32,673 nucleotides of DNA from an uncultured Oscillospiraceae bacterium (GCA_910588045.1 CAJUPS010000030.1:1-32673), one strand, 5' to 3'. Shown: positions 24,074 through 32,623, counted from the stretch's first letter. Made by a program: numbers and translations. The notes: generated by a model from the sequence alone, not told the origin.

Positions 24074-25582
24074 ATGAACAAGACGCCTACTACTCTGATT
24101 ATTATGGACGGCTTCGGCCTGCGGAATGACTCCGACGGGAACGCTGTCATCCATGCGAAGACACCGGTCCTGGATAAGCTGTTTGCCGAGTGCGAACACA
24201 CCACCCTCTCCGCCTCCGGACTGGATGTGGGCCTGCCCGACGGGCAGATGGGAAACAGTGAGGTGGGCCACACCAACATCGGCGGAGGCCGCGTGGTCTA
24301 TCAGGACCTGCCCCGGATCACCCGCGCCATCCAGGACGGGAGCTTCTTTGAAAATCCCGCCTACTGCGCCGCCATGGACGCCTGCCTGCAAAACGGCAAC
24401 GCCCTCCACCTCTACGGGCTTCTCTCCGACGGCGGCGTCCACTCCCACAACACCCACCTGTGGGCGCTTCTGGAGATGGCGAAGCGGAAGGGGCTGACGA
24501 GGGTGTATATCCATGCCTTCCTGGACGGCCGGGACGTCTCCCCCACCAGCGGCAAGGACTTTGTAGCCGAGACGGTGGAAAAGTGCAGGGAGATCGGCGT
24601 GGGCAAGATCGCCACCGTCATGGGCCGGTACTACGCTATGGACCGCGACAAGCGCTGGGACCGCGTGGAGCAGGCCTATGACGCCATGGTCTACGGTCAG
24701 GGGGAGCAGAACTGCGACCCCGTGGATGCCGTGGCCAAGAGCTACGCCAACAACGTCACCGACGAGTTCGTGGAACCCGTCGTCTGCGACAGCGAGGGAA
24801 CCATCGGCGACAACGACAGCATTATCTTCTTCAACTTCCGTCCCGACCGGGCCCGCGAGATCACCCGCGTGTTCGTGGACCCGGAGTTCGACGGCTTCAA
24901 CCGGGAGATCTTCCCCCTGACCTACGTTTGCACAACGGAGTACGACGCCACCATGCCCAACGTACTGGTGGCCTTCCCCCGGAACCCGGTCAGGAATGGC
25001 CTGGGCGAGTATCTCAGCCGGATGGGGATGACCCAGCTGCGTATTGCTGAGACAGAGAAGTACGCCCATGTGACCTTCTTCTTCAACGGCGGCTCCGAGG
25101 AGGTCTTCCCCGGCGAGGACCGGGTGCTGGTGGCCTCCCCCAAGGTGGCAACCTACGACCTCCAGCCGGAGATGAGCGCATTCGAGGTGACCGACAGGTG
25201 CGTGGAGCGCATTGAGTCCGGCAATTACGATGTGATTATCCTCAATTTCGCCAACTGTGACATGGTGGGCCACACCGGTGTATACGAGGCCGCCGTAAAG
25301 GCGGTAGAGACGGTAGACGCCTGCGTAGGCCGCGTGGTGGACGCCACCCGGGCCATGGGGGGCATTGCCATGATTACCGCCGACCACGGCAACGCGGAAG
25401 AAATGCGCAAGCCGGACGGTTCCCCCATGACCGCCCACACCACAAATCTGGTCCCCTTTATCCTGGTAGGTGCGGATGCCAAACTCCACGCCGGGCGCCT
25501 GGCAGATATTGCCCCGACGATTCTGGACATCATGGGCCTTGCCTGTCCGCCGGAGATGGATGGGAAGAGTCTGATTGATTGA
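24074..25582 (+). CDS. gpmI: 2,3-bisphosphoglycerate-independent phosphoglycerate mutase
   Basis: A 502-residue metal-dependent enzyme of the alkaline phosphatase superfamily, converting 3- to 2-phosphoglycerate. I chose ATG 24074 behind GAGG; the open frame extends to 24020 but without a ribosome site. Motifs: TLIIMDGFGLRND (metal Asp), PDGQMGNSEVGHTNIGGGR (the catalytic phosphoserine is the Ser of GNSEVGH), FLDGRDVSPTSG, NFRPDRAREITR, NFANCDMVGHTG and ITADHGNAEEM (metal ligands). Full length. It ends the plus-strand glycolytic cluster; an enolase gene is not in the window. Confidence 0.97.
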   Translation: MNKTPTTLIIMDGFGLRNDSDGNAVIHAKTPVLDKLFAECEHTTLSASGLDVGLPDGQMGNSEVGHTNIGGGRVVYQDLPRITRAIQDGSFFENPAYCAAMDACLQNGNALHLYGLLSDGGVHSHNTHLWALLEMAKRKGLTRVYIHAFLDGRDVSPTSGKDFVAETVEKCREIGVGKIATVMGRYYAMDRDKRWDRVEQAYDAMVYGQGEQNCDPVDAVAKSYANNVTDEFVEPVVCDSEGTIGDNDSIIFFNFRPDRAREITRVFVDPEFDGFNREIFPLTYVCTTEYDATMPNVLVAFPRNPVRNGLGEYLSRMGMTQLRIAETEKYAHVTFFFNGGSEEVFPGEDRVLVASPKVATYDLQPEMSAFEVTDRCVERIESGNYDVIILNFANCDMVGHTGVYEAAVKAVETVDACVGRVVDATRAMGGIAMITADHGNAEEMRKPDGSPMTAHTTNLVPFILVGADAKLHAGRLADIAPTILDIMGLACPPEMDGKSLID

Positions 25583-25590
25583 TTCCCCCG

Positions 25591-25624
25591 GAGGGGCGCG
25601 GCCAGCGCCCCTCCTCGCGAGGAG
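25591..25624 (+). terminator. hairpins after gpmI
   Basis: A 9-bp GC stem (25591-25599 with 25605-25613), then a perfect 14-base palindrome CTCCTCGCGAGGAG (25611-25624). AAAAATTTTTT follows at about 25642. They lie directly after the gpmI stop and probably end the glycolytic transcript. Confidence 0.5.
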
Positions 25625-25672
25625 TGCGGAGCGATAGAACGAAAAATTTTTTAGGAAAATTGAATTTGCCTA

Positions 25673-25701
25673 TTGCATTTCTTGGAGAAGTGTGGTAATA
25701 T
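25673..25701 (+). promoter_or_regulatory. promoter of tRNA-Arg
   Basis: TTGCAT (25673-25678), a 17-base spacer, then TAATAT (25696-25701). The tRNA begins 24 bases further on. Confidence 0.7.
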
Positions 25702-25724
25702 AAATAAGCTGTCCGAAAGGACAT

Positions 25725-25801
25725 GCGCCGTTAGCTCAGCTGGATAGAGCGTCTGGCTACGGACCAGAAGGCCGGGGGTTCGAATCCCTCACGGCGTGCC
25801 A
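25725..25801 (+). tRNA. tRNA-Arg (anticodon ACG)
   Basis: A 77-base cloverleaf with encoded CCA. The acceptor stem is GCGCCGT (25725-25731) with ACGGCGT, the first pair being G-U. The D-arm is GCTCAGCTGGATAGAGC. The anticodon stem is TCTGG/CCAGA with loop CTACGGA, anticodon ACG. The T-arm contains GGTTCGAATCC. The A of the anticodon is normally edited to inosine to read CGN codons. An integrase gene faces its 3' end 105 bases away, so this tRNA is the likely attachment site of the island. Confidence 0.95.
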
Positions 25802-25805
25802 AAAG

Positions 25806-25838
25806 CCCGGAGAAATCGCACGATTTCTCCGGGTTTTT
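25806..25838 (+). terminator. intrinsic terminator of tRNA-Arg
   Basis: A perfect 13-bp stem (25806-25818 with 25821-25833) followed by TTTTT at 25834-25838, starting 5 bases after the tRNA. Confidence 0.9.
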
Positions 25839-25875
25839 GCAACTTTTTGAGGTGCTTCCTTTCTGCGGTTTTTAG

Positions 25876-25895
25876 TTGACCCAGATTTTGACCCA
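25876..25895. repeat. direct repeat TTGACCCA x2, possible integrase arm sites
   Basis: Two exact copies of TTGACCCA at 25876-25883 and 25888-25895, 12 bases apart, between the tRNA terminator and the integrase stop. Short direct repeats near the attachment site are typical arm-type binding sites of tyrosine integrases. The function is inferred from position only. Confidence 0.4.
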
Positions 25896-25905
25896 TACGG
25901 GGAAA

Positions 25906-27057
25906 CTACTGGATAGCACCGGAGAGGAAGCTACTGACTGTATTGGCTGCTTTGGTCTGCATGGCGGTTGTCACGTGGGCATAGGTATCCAGGGTGAAGC
26001 CTGCGGAGTAGTGGCCCAGCATGGAGGACAGAGTTTTCACATCTACGCCATTCTGGAGGGCCAGGACGGAGAATGTGTGGCGCAGGCTGTGGAAGGGAAT
26101 TTTCTCCAGCCCGGCCCGCTTCAGCACCCGCTGGAGCTTATGCAGGACGCTGTCTGGGGAGATTGGGCCTCCCGTCGGGGATGGGAAGACGTATTCGCTG
26201 GTGCTGCCCTGTTTCATCTGTTTGAGCAGCTCAACGGTGTCCTTCCCTACCGCTATGTTGCGGTAGGAATTTTTTGTTTTCAGGGGCGCTTCCACAACTG
26301 CGCCGTTCTGGCGGAGAATCTGCCGTTGGACGCGGATGATTCCTTTTTTCAGGTCAATATCGCTCCATTTGAGTCCCAGCAGTTCACCCCGCCGCAGGCC
26401 GGTGGAGAGATCAATGTAGTACAGTTCAAATACTCCGCTGCGCTTTGCTTCCTCGAAAAATGTCGTAAGGCAGTCCAGAGGAAGAATTTTCATTTCCTTC
26501 TTCTCCAGCTTCGGGAGGGCACAGCCTCTGGTGGGATTCATAGCGATAATCCTCTGCTCTACTGCACAGTTGCAGGCGGAGGAGATCATCTGGTTGATGT
26601 TGCGGACGGTCTTGACGCTGAGACCCTTTGGTTTGCTGCGGGCTTCGATACGGTCTACCCTTCCTGATTCCAGGAGCTTTTTGTAGAGCTTTTGCAGATC
26701 CATGGAGGTCAACTTCTCCAGTAGGATGTTCCCGACTGCTGGCTTAATGTGGTTTTCGATGAAGCCACGGTAGGTCTTGTGGGAGGATGGCCGGATACTC
26801 AGCTTGGCGTAGTCCTCTAGCCAAGTGTCCAGCCATTGGCCTACGGTGTACTGACCTGCTTTGCTGGGGTCTAGAACAGCGCCTTCCCCGATTGCCTTCT
26901 TGAGTTTTTCATTGACCTCTGCCTGGGTCCTGCCCAGGACATTTTTGTAGATGGCTTTGCCGGTTTCCGGGTCACGGCCCGCGGTGTAGCGGCCTTCCCA
27001 GCGACCATCCTTTCGCTTGCGGATATTCCCTCCTCCGTTCGCTCGTCGCTTTGACAT
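25906..27057 (-). CDS. tyrosine recombinase / integrase of the island
   Basis: A 383-residue site-specific recombinase. I chose ATG 27057, preceded by AAGGAGGTG; an in-frame GTG/ATG further up lacks a site. Domains: a short N-terminal AP2-like arm-binding region (GGGNIRKRKDGRWEGRYTAG), a SAM-like core-binding domain (about 65-170; YTVGQWLDTWLEDYAKLSI) and the catalytic domain (about 190-370). The catalytic residues are visible: Arg in STGLRRGELLGLKW, the beta-hairpin Lys near PLKTKNSYR, His-x-x-Arg in FHSLRHTFS, His in SMLGHYS and the Tyr nucleophile in DTYAHVT. It resembles integrases of Tn916-like elements and Firmicute phages. It points at tRNA-Arg, the usual arrangement for a tRNA-integrating island. 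Confidence 0.95.
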   Translation of the reverse strand: MSKRRANGGGNIRKRKDGRWEGRYTAGRDPETGKAIYKNVLGRTQAEVNEKLKKAIGEGAVLDPSKAGQYTVGQWLDTWLEDYAKLSIRPSSHKTYRGFIENHIKPAVGNILLEKLTSMDLQKLYKKLLESGRVDRIEARSKPKGLSVKTVRNINQMISSACNCAVEQRIIAMNPTRGCALPKLEKKEMKILPLDCLTTFFEEAKRSGVFELYYIDLSTGLRRGELLGLKWSDIDLKKGIIRVQRQILRQNGAVVEAPLKTKNSYRNIAVGKDTVELLKQMKQGSTSEYVFPSPTGGPISPDSVLHKLQRVLKRAGLEKIPFHSLRHTFSVLALQNGVDVKTLSSMLGHYSAGFTLDTYAHVTTAMQTKAANTVSSFLSGAIQ

Positions 27058-27745
27058 GTGCAGCACCTCCTTTTGGACTACACACACTACCACACTCTGG
27101 CGGGAATAGCTACCGAACGGCGGGAGAGTTATCAGAAAGTTTTTATTTGCTCCAAGGTGATGGTTGCCTTATTATTTATACATTTCCTCTGTCCTACAGG
27201 CAGGATAACTGGGTGAAATTTGCTCAAATCTCGCCTAGGCGCCAGGCAGGCGCTGGCGAAAGCCTTGTCAGATGGGATTTTGTTGGTTATGCGGCGCCAC
27301 AAGTGGCGCCGGGGTATCCAAATTGGCGCCGTTCGTCAAAACGCCCAACCCGTTGCCCCGCCCCGCATTGCGGGACGGTGTGAACCGAGGTGGCAGCCAA
27401 AAGGCGCCACCTCTTTTACCTGCACCTTTTTCTTCACCCAACTGCAGCCCCTTGTCCGGCGTTTTGCCGAAGTTTTACCTTGCCGAAATCCGTCCGCACA
27501 GCGCTCACACGGAGGCTTTTGCAGGTGGAGGTAGTTGGGGTGCTGCCCTGCTCCGGAAAGTGGCACACAGGGTTTCACGTGGGCTGACAGGGGGTGCCTC
27601 CTCTCTTTTCCCTCTCTTTGTTTACACTGGTGCAATTTCTGAATAGCACATCTATCTTTCTTCCCAGCAAAACTCCAACTTTCCTTTTTCGCCCATCTAT
27701 GCTATAATCTGCTTAAATTCCACCAACATGAAAGGCGGGACCGCT
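27058..27745. other. 688-bp gene-free control region between integrase and hsdM
   Basis: No convincing gene. It holds five copies of the palindrome GGCGCC (27238, 27293, 27305, 27325, 27403). Two of them form an exact 8-bp inverted repeat with a 2-base gap (GGCGCCAC at 27293-27300, GTGGCGCC at 27303-27310). A second stem pairs GAGGTGGC (27387-27394) with GCCACCTC (27406-27413). Near the right end there is an extended -10 box (see separate entry). It may contain operators for the restriction genes or an excised or decayed regulator. Confidence 0.6.
27700..27708 (+). promoter_or_regulatory. extended -10 promoter of hsdM
   Basis: TGCTATAAT: a perfect TATAAT (27703-27708) with a TG one base upstream (TGn motif), 38 bases before the hsdM start. 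No good -35 box is visible, as is usual for extended -10 promoters. Confidence 0.6.
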
Positions 27746-29209
27746 ATGATCACCGGCGAACTGAAAAACAGGATTGACGCGCTCTGGGAGACCTTCTGGA
27801 CCGGCGGGCTGACAAACCCGCTGACCGTCATCGAGCAGATCACCTACTTGATGTTCATCCACGACCTGGACGCTCTGGACGACACCCGGGCCAGGGAGGC
27901 CGTCATGCTGGATCTGCCCTATACCAGCCTTTTTGGCGCAGACCAGCGCCAATACAAGTGGTCCGTATTCCGGGACCTGCCCGCCGCGGAGATGTTCCAT
28001 ATTGTCCAGAACGGCGTGTTTCCCTTCCTGAAGACCCTGGGCTCCGGTCCGGACAGCGCCTACTCCAAGTACATGGGCGACGCCATCTTCATGATCCCCA
28101 CGCCCCAGAAGCTCAGCCAGATCGTGGACCAGATGGACGCGCTCTACGCCTCCGGGCTGGCGGCTCCGGACATCCGGGGCGACGTGTACGAGTACCTGCT
28201 CTCCAAGCTCTCCACCGCCGGGACCAACGGGCAGTTCCGCACGCCCCGGCATATCATCCGCATGATGGTGGAGCTGCTCTCCCCCGGCCCGGACGAGATC
28301 ATCTGCGACCCGGCCTGCGGCACCAGCGGCTTTTTGGTGGCGGCGGGGGAGTATCTGAAGGAGAAGCATAAGGACGAGATCTTCTATGACCCCGCCCGGC
28401 TGGCCCACTACAATACCGGAATGTTCACCGGCTACGACATGGACCGGACCATGCTCCGCATTGGAGCCATGAACATGATGACCCACGGGGTGGAGGACCC
28501 CGCCATCCAGTACAAGGACAGCCTCAGCGACCAGAACGCCGACGCGGACAAGTATACCATGATCCTGGCCAATCCGCCCTTCAAGGGCAGCCTGGACGCG
28601 GACATCGTAGCCCCGGGACTGCTGAAGGTATGCAAGACGAAGAAGACCGAGCTGCTGTTTCTGGCGCTGTTCCTGCGGATGCTGAAGGTGGGCGGACGGT
28701 GCGCGTGCATCGTGCCGGACGGGGTGTTGTTCGGGTCCTCCAAGGCTCATAAGGACATCCGCCGGGAGCTGATTGAGAACCACCGGCTGGAGGCCGTCAT
28801 CTCCATGCCCTCCGGGGTGTTCAAGCCCTACGCCGGGGTGTCCACGGCGGTGCTGGTGTTCACCAGGACGGGGCACGGCGGCACGGATCAGGTGTGGTTC
28901 TACGATATGTGGGCCGATGGGTTCAGTCTGGACGACAAGCGGACGGCGGTGGCGGAGAACGACATCCCGGACATTGTGGCGCGGTTCCATAATCTGGCAG
29001 CGGAGGAGGGCCGGGAGCGGACAGTGCAGTCCTTCCTGGTGCCCAAGGCGGAGATCGCGGAGAACGGGTATGATCTGTCCATCAACAAGTACAAGAAGAC
29101 GGCGTATGTGCCCGTGGAGTATCCGCCAACCAGTGAGATTTTCACCCAGCTACGGGAGCTGGAGGCGGAGATTGCCAAGGGGCTGGAGGAGTTGGAGGGA
29201 ATGGTGTGA
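27746..29209 (+). CDS. hsdM: type I restriction-modification system, methyltransferase subunit HsdM
   Basis: A 487-residue N6-adenine DNA methyltransferase subunit. With HsdS it methylates the target sequence, and with HsdR it forms the restriction complex. I chose ATG 27746 behind AAAGGCGGG; an in-frame ATG at 27728 overlaps that site. Domains: HsdM_N helical domain (about 5-130) and the N6_Mtase domain (about 150-470). SAM-binding motif I is DPACGTSGFLVAAGEYL (Asp 188) and catalytic motif IV is NPPF (Asn 276). The sequence looks intact. The stop overlaps the hsdS start (TGATG), so the two are translationally coupled. GC content is high, like the core genome and unlike hsdS. Confidence 0.96.
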   Translation: MITGELKNRIDALWETFWTGGLTNPLTVIEQITYLMFIHDLDALDDTRAREAVMLDLPYTSLFGADQRQYKWSVFRDLPAAEMFHIVQNGVFPFLKTLGSGPDSAYSKYMGDAIFMIPTPQKLSQIVDQMDALYASGLAAPDIRGDVYEYLLSKLSTAGTNGQFRTPRHIIRMMVELLSPGPDEIICDPACGTSGFLVAAGEYLKEKHKDEIFYDPARLAHYNTGMFTGYDMDRTMLRIGAMNMMTHGVEDPAIQYKDSLSDQNADADKYTMILANPPFKGSLDADIVAPGLLKVCKTKKTELLFLALFLRMLKVGGRCACIVPDGVLFGSSKAHKDIRRELIENHRLEAVISMPSGVFKPYAGVSTAVLVFTRTGHGGTDQVWFYDMWADGFSLDDKRTAVAENDIPDIVARFHNLAAEEGRERTVQSFLVPKAEIAENGYDLSINKYKKTAYVPVEYPPTSEIFTQLRELEAEIAKGLEELEGMV

Positions 29210-30339
29210 TGGCGAGGCTGGATGAAATCTGCACACTCAATATGGGACAATCGCCGGAATCTTCTTCCTATAATAAAGAAGGTGATGGACTTCCCTTTTT
29301 TCAAGGAAATGCTGATTTTGGCCTTTTGCATCCTACGGCACGAATTTGGTGCAGTTCTCCGACAAAAATTGCTCATTCGGGTGATATATTGATTTCTGTC
29401 CGTGCACCGATTGGCGCATTGAACATTGCAGATACAAAATGTTGTATTGGGCGCGGACTTGCTGCTTTAACGGTTAATAAGAAGAGTTGTTCAAGAAAAT
29501 ATTTGTGGTATGCGATTGGTAGTAAAGTTGATGAATTAAATTCAAAAGGAACCGGCAGCACATTCAAGGCAATAAGCAAAAACGTTCTGGGAGAGACAGA
29601 AATCCCGTTGCCAGAGCTTTATGAGCAGAAAAAAATTGCAGCTATTTTGGATAACGTTAGCAAATTGCTCTTCCTCCGCAAGCAGCAGCTTGCTAAACTG
29701 GATGAATTGGTCAAGACGCGGTTTGTGGAGATGTTTGGGGACCCAGTGACTAACAATTTTGGTTGGATGATGCAGGTACTTGGTGACAATTTAGAAATAC
29801 AAGGTGGATACGCTTTTAGAAGTGAGGGATTCAAAATTGCAGGGATTCCTGTACTCCGAATAGGAAATATCAACTCTGGGCATTTTTTGCCAGTAAACAT
29901 GGTCTTCTGGCAAAATGATTCAACACTTAATCGATACAAAGTATATCCAGGAGACTTAGTAATTTCCTTAACTGGTACTGTTGGCAAAAACGATTATGGC
30001 AACGTGTGCATTTTAGGAAATGAATACCCCCAATATTATTTGAATCAGCGGAATGCCAAGTTGATTCTTAAACCACCTCTAAACAAATATTATCTATCTG
30101 AGCTTTTGAAATTTGACAAAATTAAGTCCCAACTTACGGGGATTAGCAGAGGTATTCGACAATCAAATATTTCGAACAAAGACATACTTAGTTTGTCTGT
30201 TCCAATTCCACCTATAGAAACGCAGAATGAATATTCAGCCTTTCGGGTGAAAACAAACAGATATACATTGACAATTCAGAGAAGTCTTGATAGACTAGAA
30301 ACATTGAAAAGGGCTTTGATGCAGAAGTATTTTGGGTGA
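29209..30339 (+). CDS. hsdS: type I restriction-modification system, specificity subunit HsdS
   Basis: A 376-residue DNA-recognition subunit. I chose ATG 29209, overlapping the hsdM stop; GTG 29206 is less likely. Two target-recognition domains are present: TRD1 about 1-150 (LPFFQGNADFG, IAHSGDILISVRAPIGALNI) and TRD2 about 185-350 (GDNLEIQGGYAFRSEGFKIA, YPGDLVISLTGTVGK). They are joined by conserved helices, IPLPELYEQKKIAAILDNVS with LAKLDELVKTRFVEMFGD, and end in a second helix, LDRLETLKRALMQKYFG. It is clearly more AT-rich than hsdM. This composition step is common for horizontally exchanged hsdS genes. The next gene starts 7 bases after its stop. Confidence 0.95.
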   Translation: MARLDEICTLNMGQSPESSSYNKEGDGLPFFQGNADFGLLHPTARIWCSSPTKIAHSGDILISVRAPIGALNIADTKCCIGRGLAALTVNKKSCSRKYLWYAIGSKVDELNSKGTGSTFKAISKNVLGETEIPLPELYEQKKIAAILDNVSKLLFLRKQQLAKLDELVKTRFVEMFGDPVTNNFGWMMQVLGDNLEIQGGYAFRSEGFKIAGIPVLRIGNINSGHFLPVNMVFWQNDSTLNRYKVYPGDLVISLTGTVGKNDYGNVCILGNEYPQYYLNQRNAKLILKPPLNKYYLSELLKFDKIKSQLTGISRGIRQSNISNKDILSLSVPIPPIETQNEYSAFRVKTNRYTLTIQRSLDRLETLKRALMQKYFG

Positions 30340-30346
30340 ATTCAAT

Positions 30347-31184
30347 ATGGAACAATACTACATAGCAAGTTTAGCAAAAAATAATGAGGAATTGGAAATC
30401 AAAGCTGTTTCCCCAATAAGTCAGCAAGAATACATAGAGTTATTTGAAAGTTTCAGTTTCACCGGTTTTTACGAAATTTGTCGAAGCATTAAAAATATGA
30501 CATTTAGAGAGTGCACGTGATTTAGAACAATATTTGCGTACATTGCACCACTCGAATTTGCCATATGACGACTCAGAAATTTCTAAACACTTAACCACAG
30601 GGAATAAGTTGTTGATAAATTTTCTTTCATTCATTAGAACTTTTCAAGATGTGATAAATCATGCTATTTCTCAAAAGAGTGTCTCGGATTCAAAAGAATT
30701 TAAAATCTTGGATAGTGCGTTATATGATGATTTGTTTGGATATAGATTTTTTTCGAGGATGAGGAATTACGTCGTTCATTACAACATGCCGCTAACTACT
30801 ATAGTAAATTCAGAATCAGGCATAGATATGTTCTGTAATCGTTCTCAGTTACTTCAATATGGGAAATGGAATACAGTGAAAAAAGAAATTGAGCAACTGC
30901 CGGAAAAAATTGACATTGTCCCTTATATTACGGAAGTAAAAGTAGCAATAACAACCTTATACTTGAAATCGCTTGAAACAATCGTAACACCTGCATTTGA
31001 GGCTAATCAAAAAATATCAGAAATTTGCCGAACAAATAATATATCAACACCCGTCATCCTCATTATACATGAAGGGGAAAAAACGCCAACAATTAAACCC
31101 CTACCGTTACAATTACTTAAAGATTTCTTTGAAGATTTGAAAAATCACCCCAATTATGAAATAGAAATAATTCCTGCCGAATAG
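30347..31184 (+). pseudogene. frameshifted HEPN-motif protein between hsdS and hsdR (candidate toxin/ribonuclease)
   Basis: Two reading frames belong to one gene. The first (30347-30520) starts MEQYYIASLAKNNEELEIKA and ends MTFRECT at a stop. The second is open from about 30501 to 31184 and continues ESARDLEQYLRTLHHSN. Adding two bases at the GAGAG run near 30507-30511 would join them as FRESARDL and give 279 residues, so loss of one GA unit is the simplest cause. Residues encoded at 30762-30779 read RNYVVH, an R-x4-H motif with Asn after Arg, the signature of HEPN ribonucleases, in a helical context (YRFFSRMRNYVVHYNMPL). No Walker motif is seen, so it is not PrrC itself. AT-rich like hsdS. 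The exact family is unknown. A shorter product from an internal start is possible. Confidence 0.7.
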
Positions 31185-31195
31185 AGGTGACCCCC

Positions 31196-32623
31196 ATGCC
31201 CAACTTCACCCCCTACCAAACCACCCAATTCCAATCCTTCGCCCCCGCCGCCCTGACGGCAGAGCGTCTTTACGCCATTGACCCCGCCGCCTGCGCCATG
31301 AACTGCTGGCGGGCCATGGAGCTGGCGGTAAAGTGGATGTACGCGGTGGACAAGCAGCTGGTCTTGCCCTACAAGAAGGACCTCTGCATCCTCCTGAGCA
31401 CGGCGGAGTTCAAGGCCCTGGTGGATGACCAAAACCTCCTCCGGCGGCTGGACTTCCTGCGCCGTTTAGGCAATACCGCCGCCCACAGCGGCAAAAAGAT
31501 CTCCAGAGATCAGGCCCGCCTGGCTCTGGAGAATCTGTTTTATTTCCTGGATTTCATCGCCTGCTGCTACGACCCGGCGTATGAGCCCCACGACTTCGAC
31601 CCCGCCCTGCTGCCCGCGGAGCCTCAGCCGGTCCCCCCACCCGCCCCGGCGGTGGATGTGGAGAAGCTGCTGGCAGAGAATGCCGCCCTGCGGGAGCAGC
31701 TGACCCGGCGGCGGCAGGAGCAGAAGCCCGCCTATGTTCCCAAGCCTCTGGACCTCACCGAGTACGAGACTCGGAGGCTATATATCGACGCTATGCTCCA
31801 GGACGCGGGCTGGACAGAGGGCGTGGACTGGCTGAACGAGTACCCCGTGGAGGGGATGCCCAACGCCTCCGGCCGGGGGGCTGTGGACTACGTGCTGCTG
31901 GACGACGACGGTCGGCCCTTGGCCCTGGTGGAGGCCAAGCGTACCTGTAAGGACCCGGCGGCGGGCCGCCAGCAAGCCAAGCTGTACGCGGACCTGCTGG
32001 AGCAGAGATTCGGACGCTGTCCGGTGATCTTTCTGACCAACGGCTTCGATACCCGCATCTGGAACTACCCCTATTATAACGAGCGTCCGGTCTCCGGGAT
32101 CTACGCCAAACGGGACTTGCAGAAGGAGTTCAATAAGCTGACCCTCCGCGCCCCTCTGGAAAATGTATCGCCTCGGGCGGACATCGCCGGGCGGTACTAC
32201 CAGGTGGAGGCGGTAAAGGCCGTCTGCCAAGCCTTCGGAGCGGAGAACCGCCGGAAGGCCCTGCTGGTGATGGCCACCGGTTCCGGCAAGACCCGGACCA
32301 TCATCTCTCTGGTGGAGGTTTTGCTGCGCAGGGGCTGGGTGAAAAATGTGCTGTTCCTGGCGGACCGCACCAGCCTGGTGACCCAGGCCAAGCGGGCCTT
32401 TGTGAACCTGCTGCCGGACCTGAGCCTCACCAACCTCTGCGAGGACCGGGAGGATCTGACCGCCCGGGCGGTGTTCTCCACCTACCAGACCATGATGGGC
32501 TGTATTGACGATGCCCGGGATGAGTCCGGCGGAAAGCTGTTTACGGTGGGGCATTTTGACCTCATCATCGCGGACGAGGCCCACCGCAGCGTCTATAAGA
32601 AATATCAGGCGATCTTTGACTAG
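31196..32623 (+). pseudogene. hsdR: type I restriction endonuclease HsdR, truncated after the DEAH box
   Basis: 475 residues of a protein normally around 900-1100. I chose ATG 31196 behind GAGGTGA; GTG 31187 is in frame but closer. Domains: a DUF4145-like N-terminal helical domain (about 15-125; FLRRLGNTAAHSGKKIS), a coiled linker, the HsdR_N PD-(D/E)xK nuclease region (GAVDYVLLDDD ... LALVEAKR) and the start of the SF2 helicase, with Walker A ATGSGKT (360-366) and DEAH (460-463). It stops at KKYQAIFD, where intact homologues go on to helicase motif III and beyond. The following bases (GGGCTTGTTTGAAAAATA) look like an insertion-sequence end. DNA translocation and cleavage should be lost. Confidence 0.85.

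Noticed and set aside
23135..25489. A 784-residue open frame on the minus strand across tpiA and gpmI
   Set aside because: It is antisense to two clear enzymes and reads as low-complexity Gly/His/Val-rich sequence, a by-product of high GC codon use.
27220..27534. An Arg-rich 104-residue open frame in the region before hsdM
   Set aside because: It runs over palindromic GGCGCC repeats, has no ribosome site and an implausible composition.
30347..31184. Calling the HEPN-motif gene PrrC or RloC
   Set aside because: Both have an ABC-type ATPase domain with Walker motifs. None is visible here, so only the position and the R-x4-H motif are shared.
27746..32623. A functional restriction system
   Set aside because: HsdM and HsdS look intact, but HsdR ends after motif II, so restriction should be lost unless the rest is encoded elsewhere.
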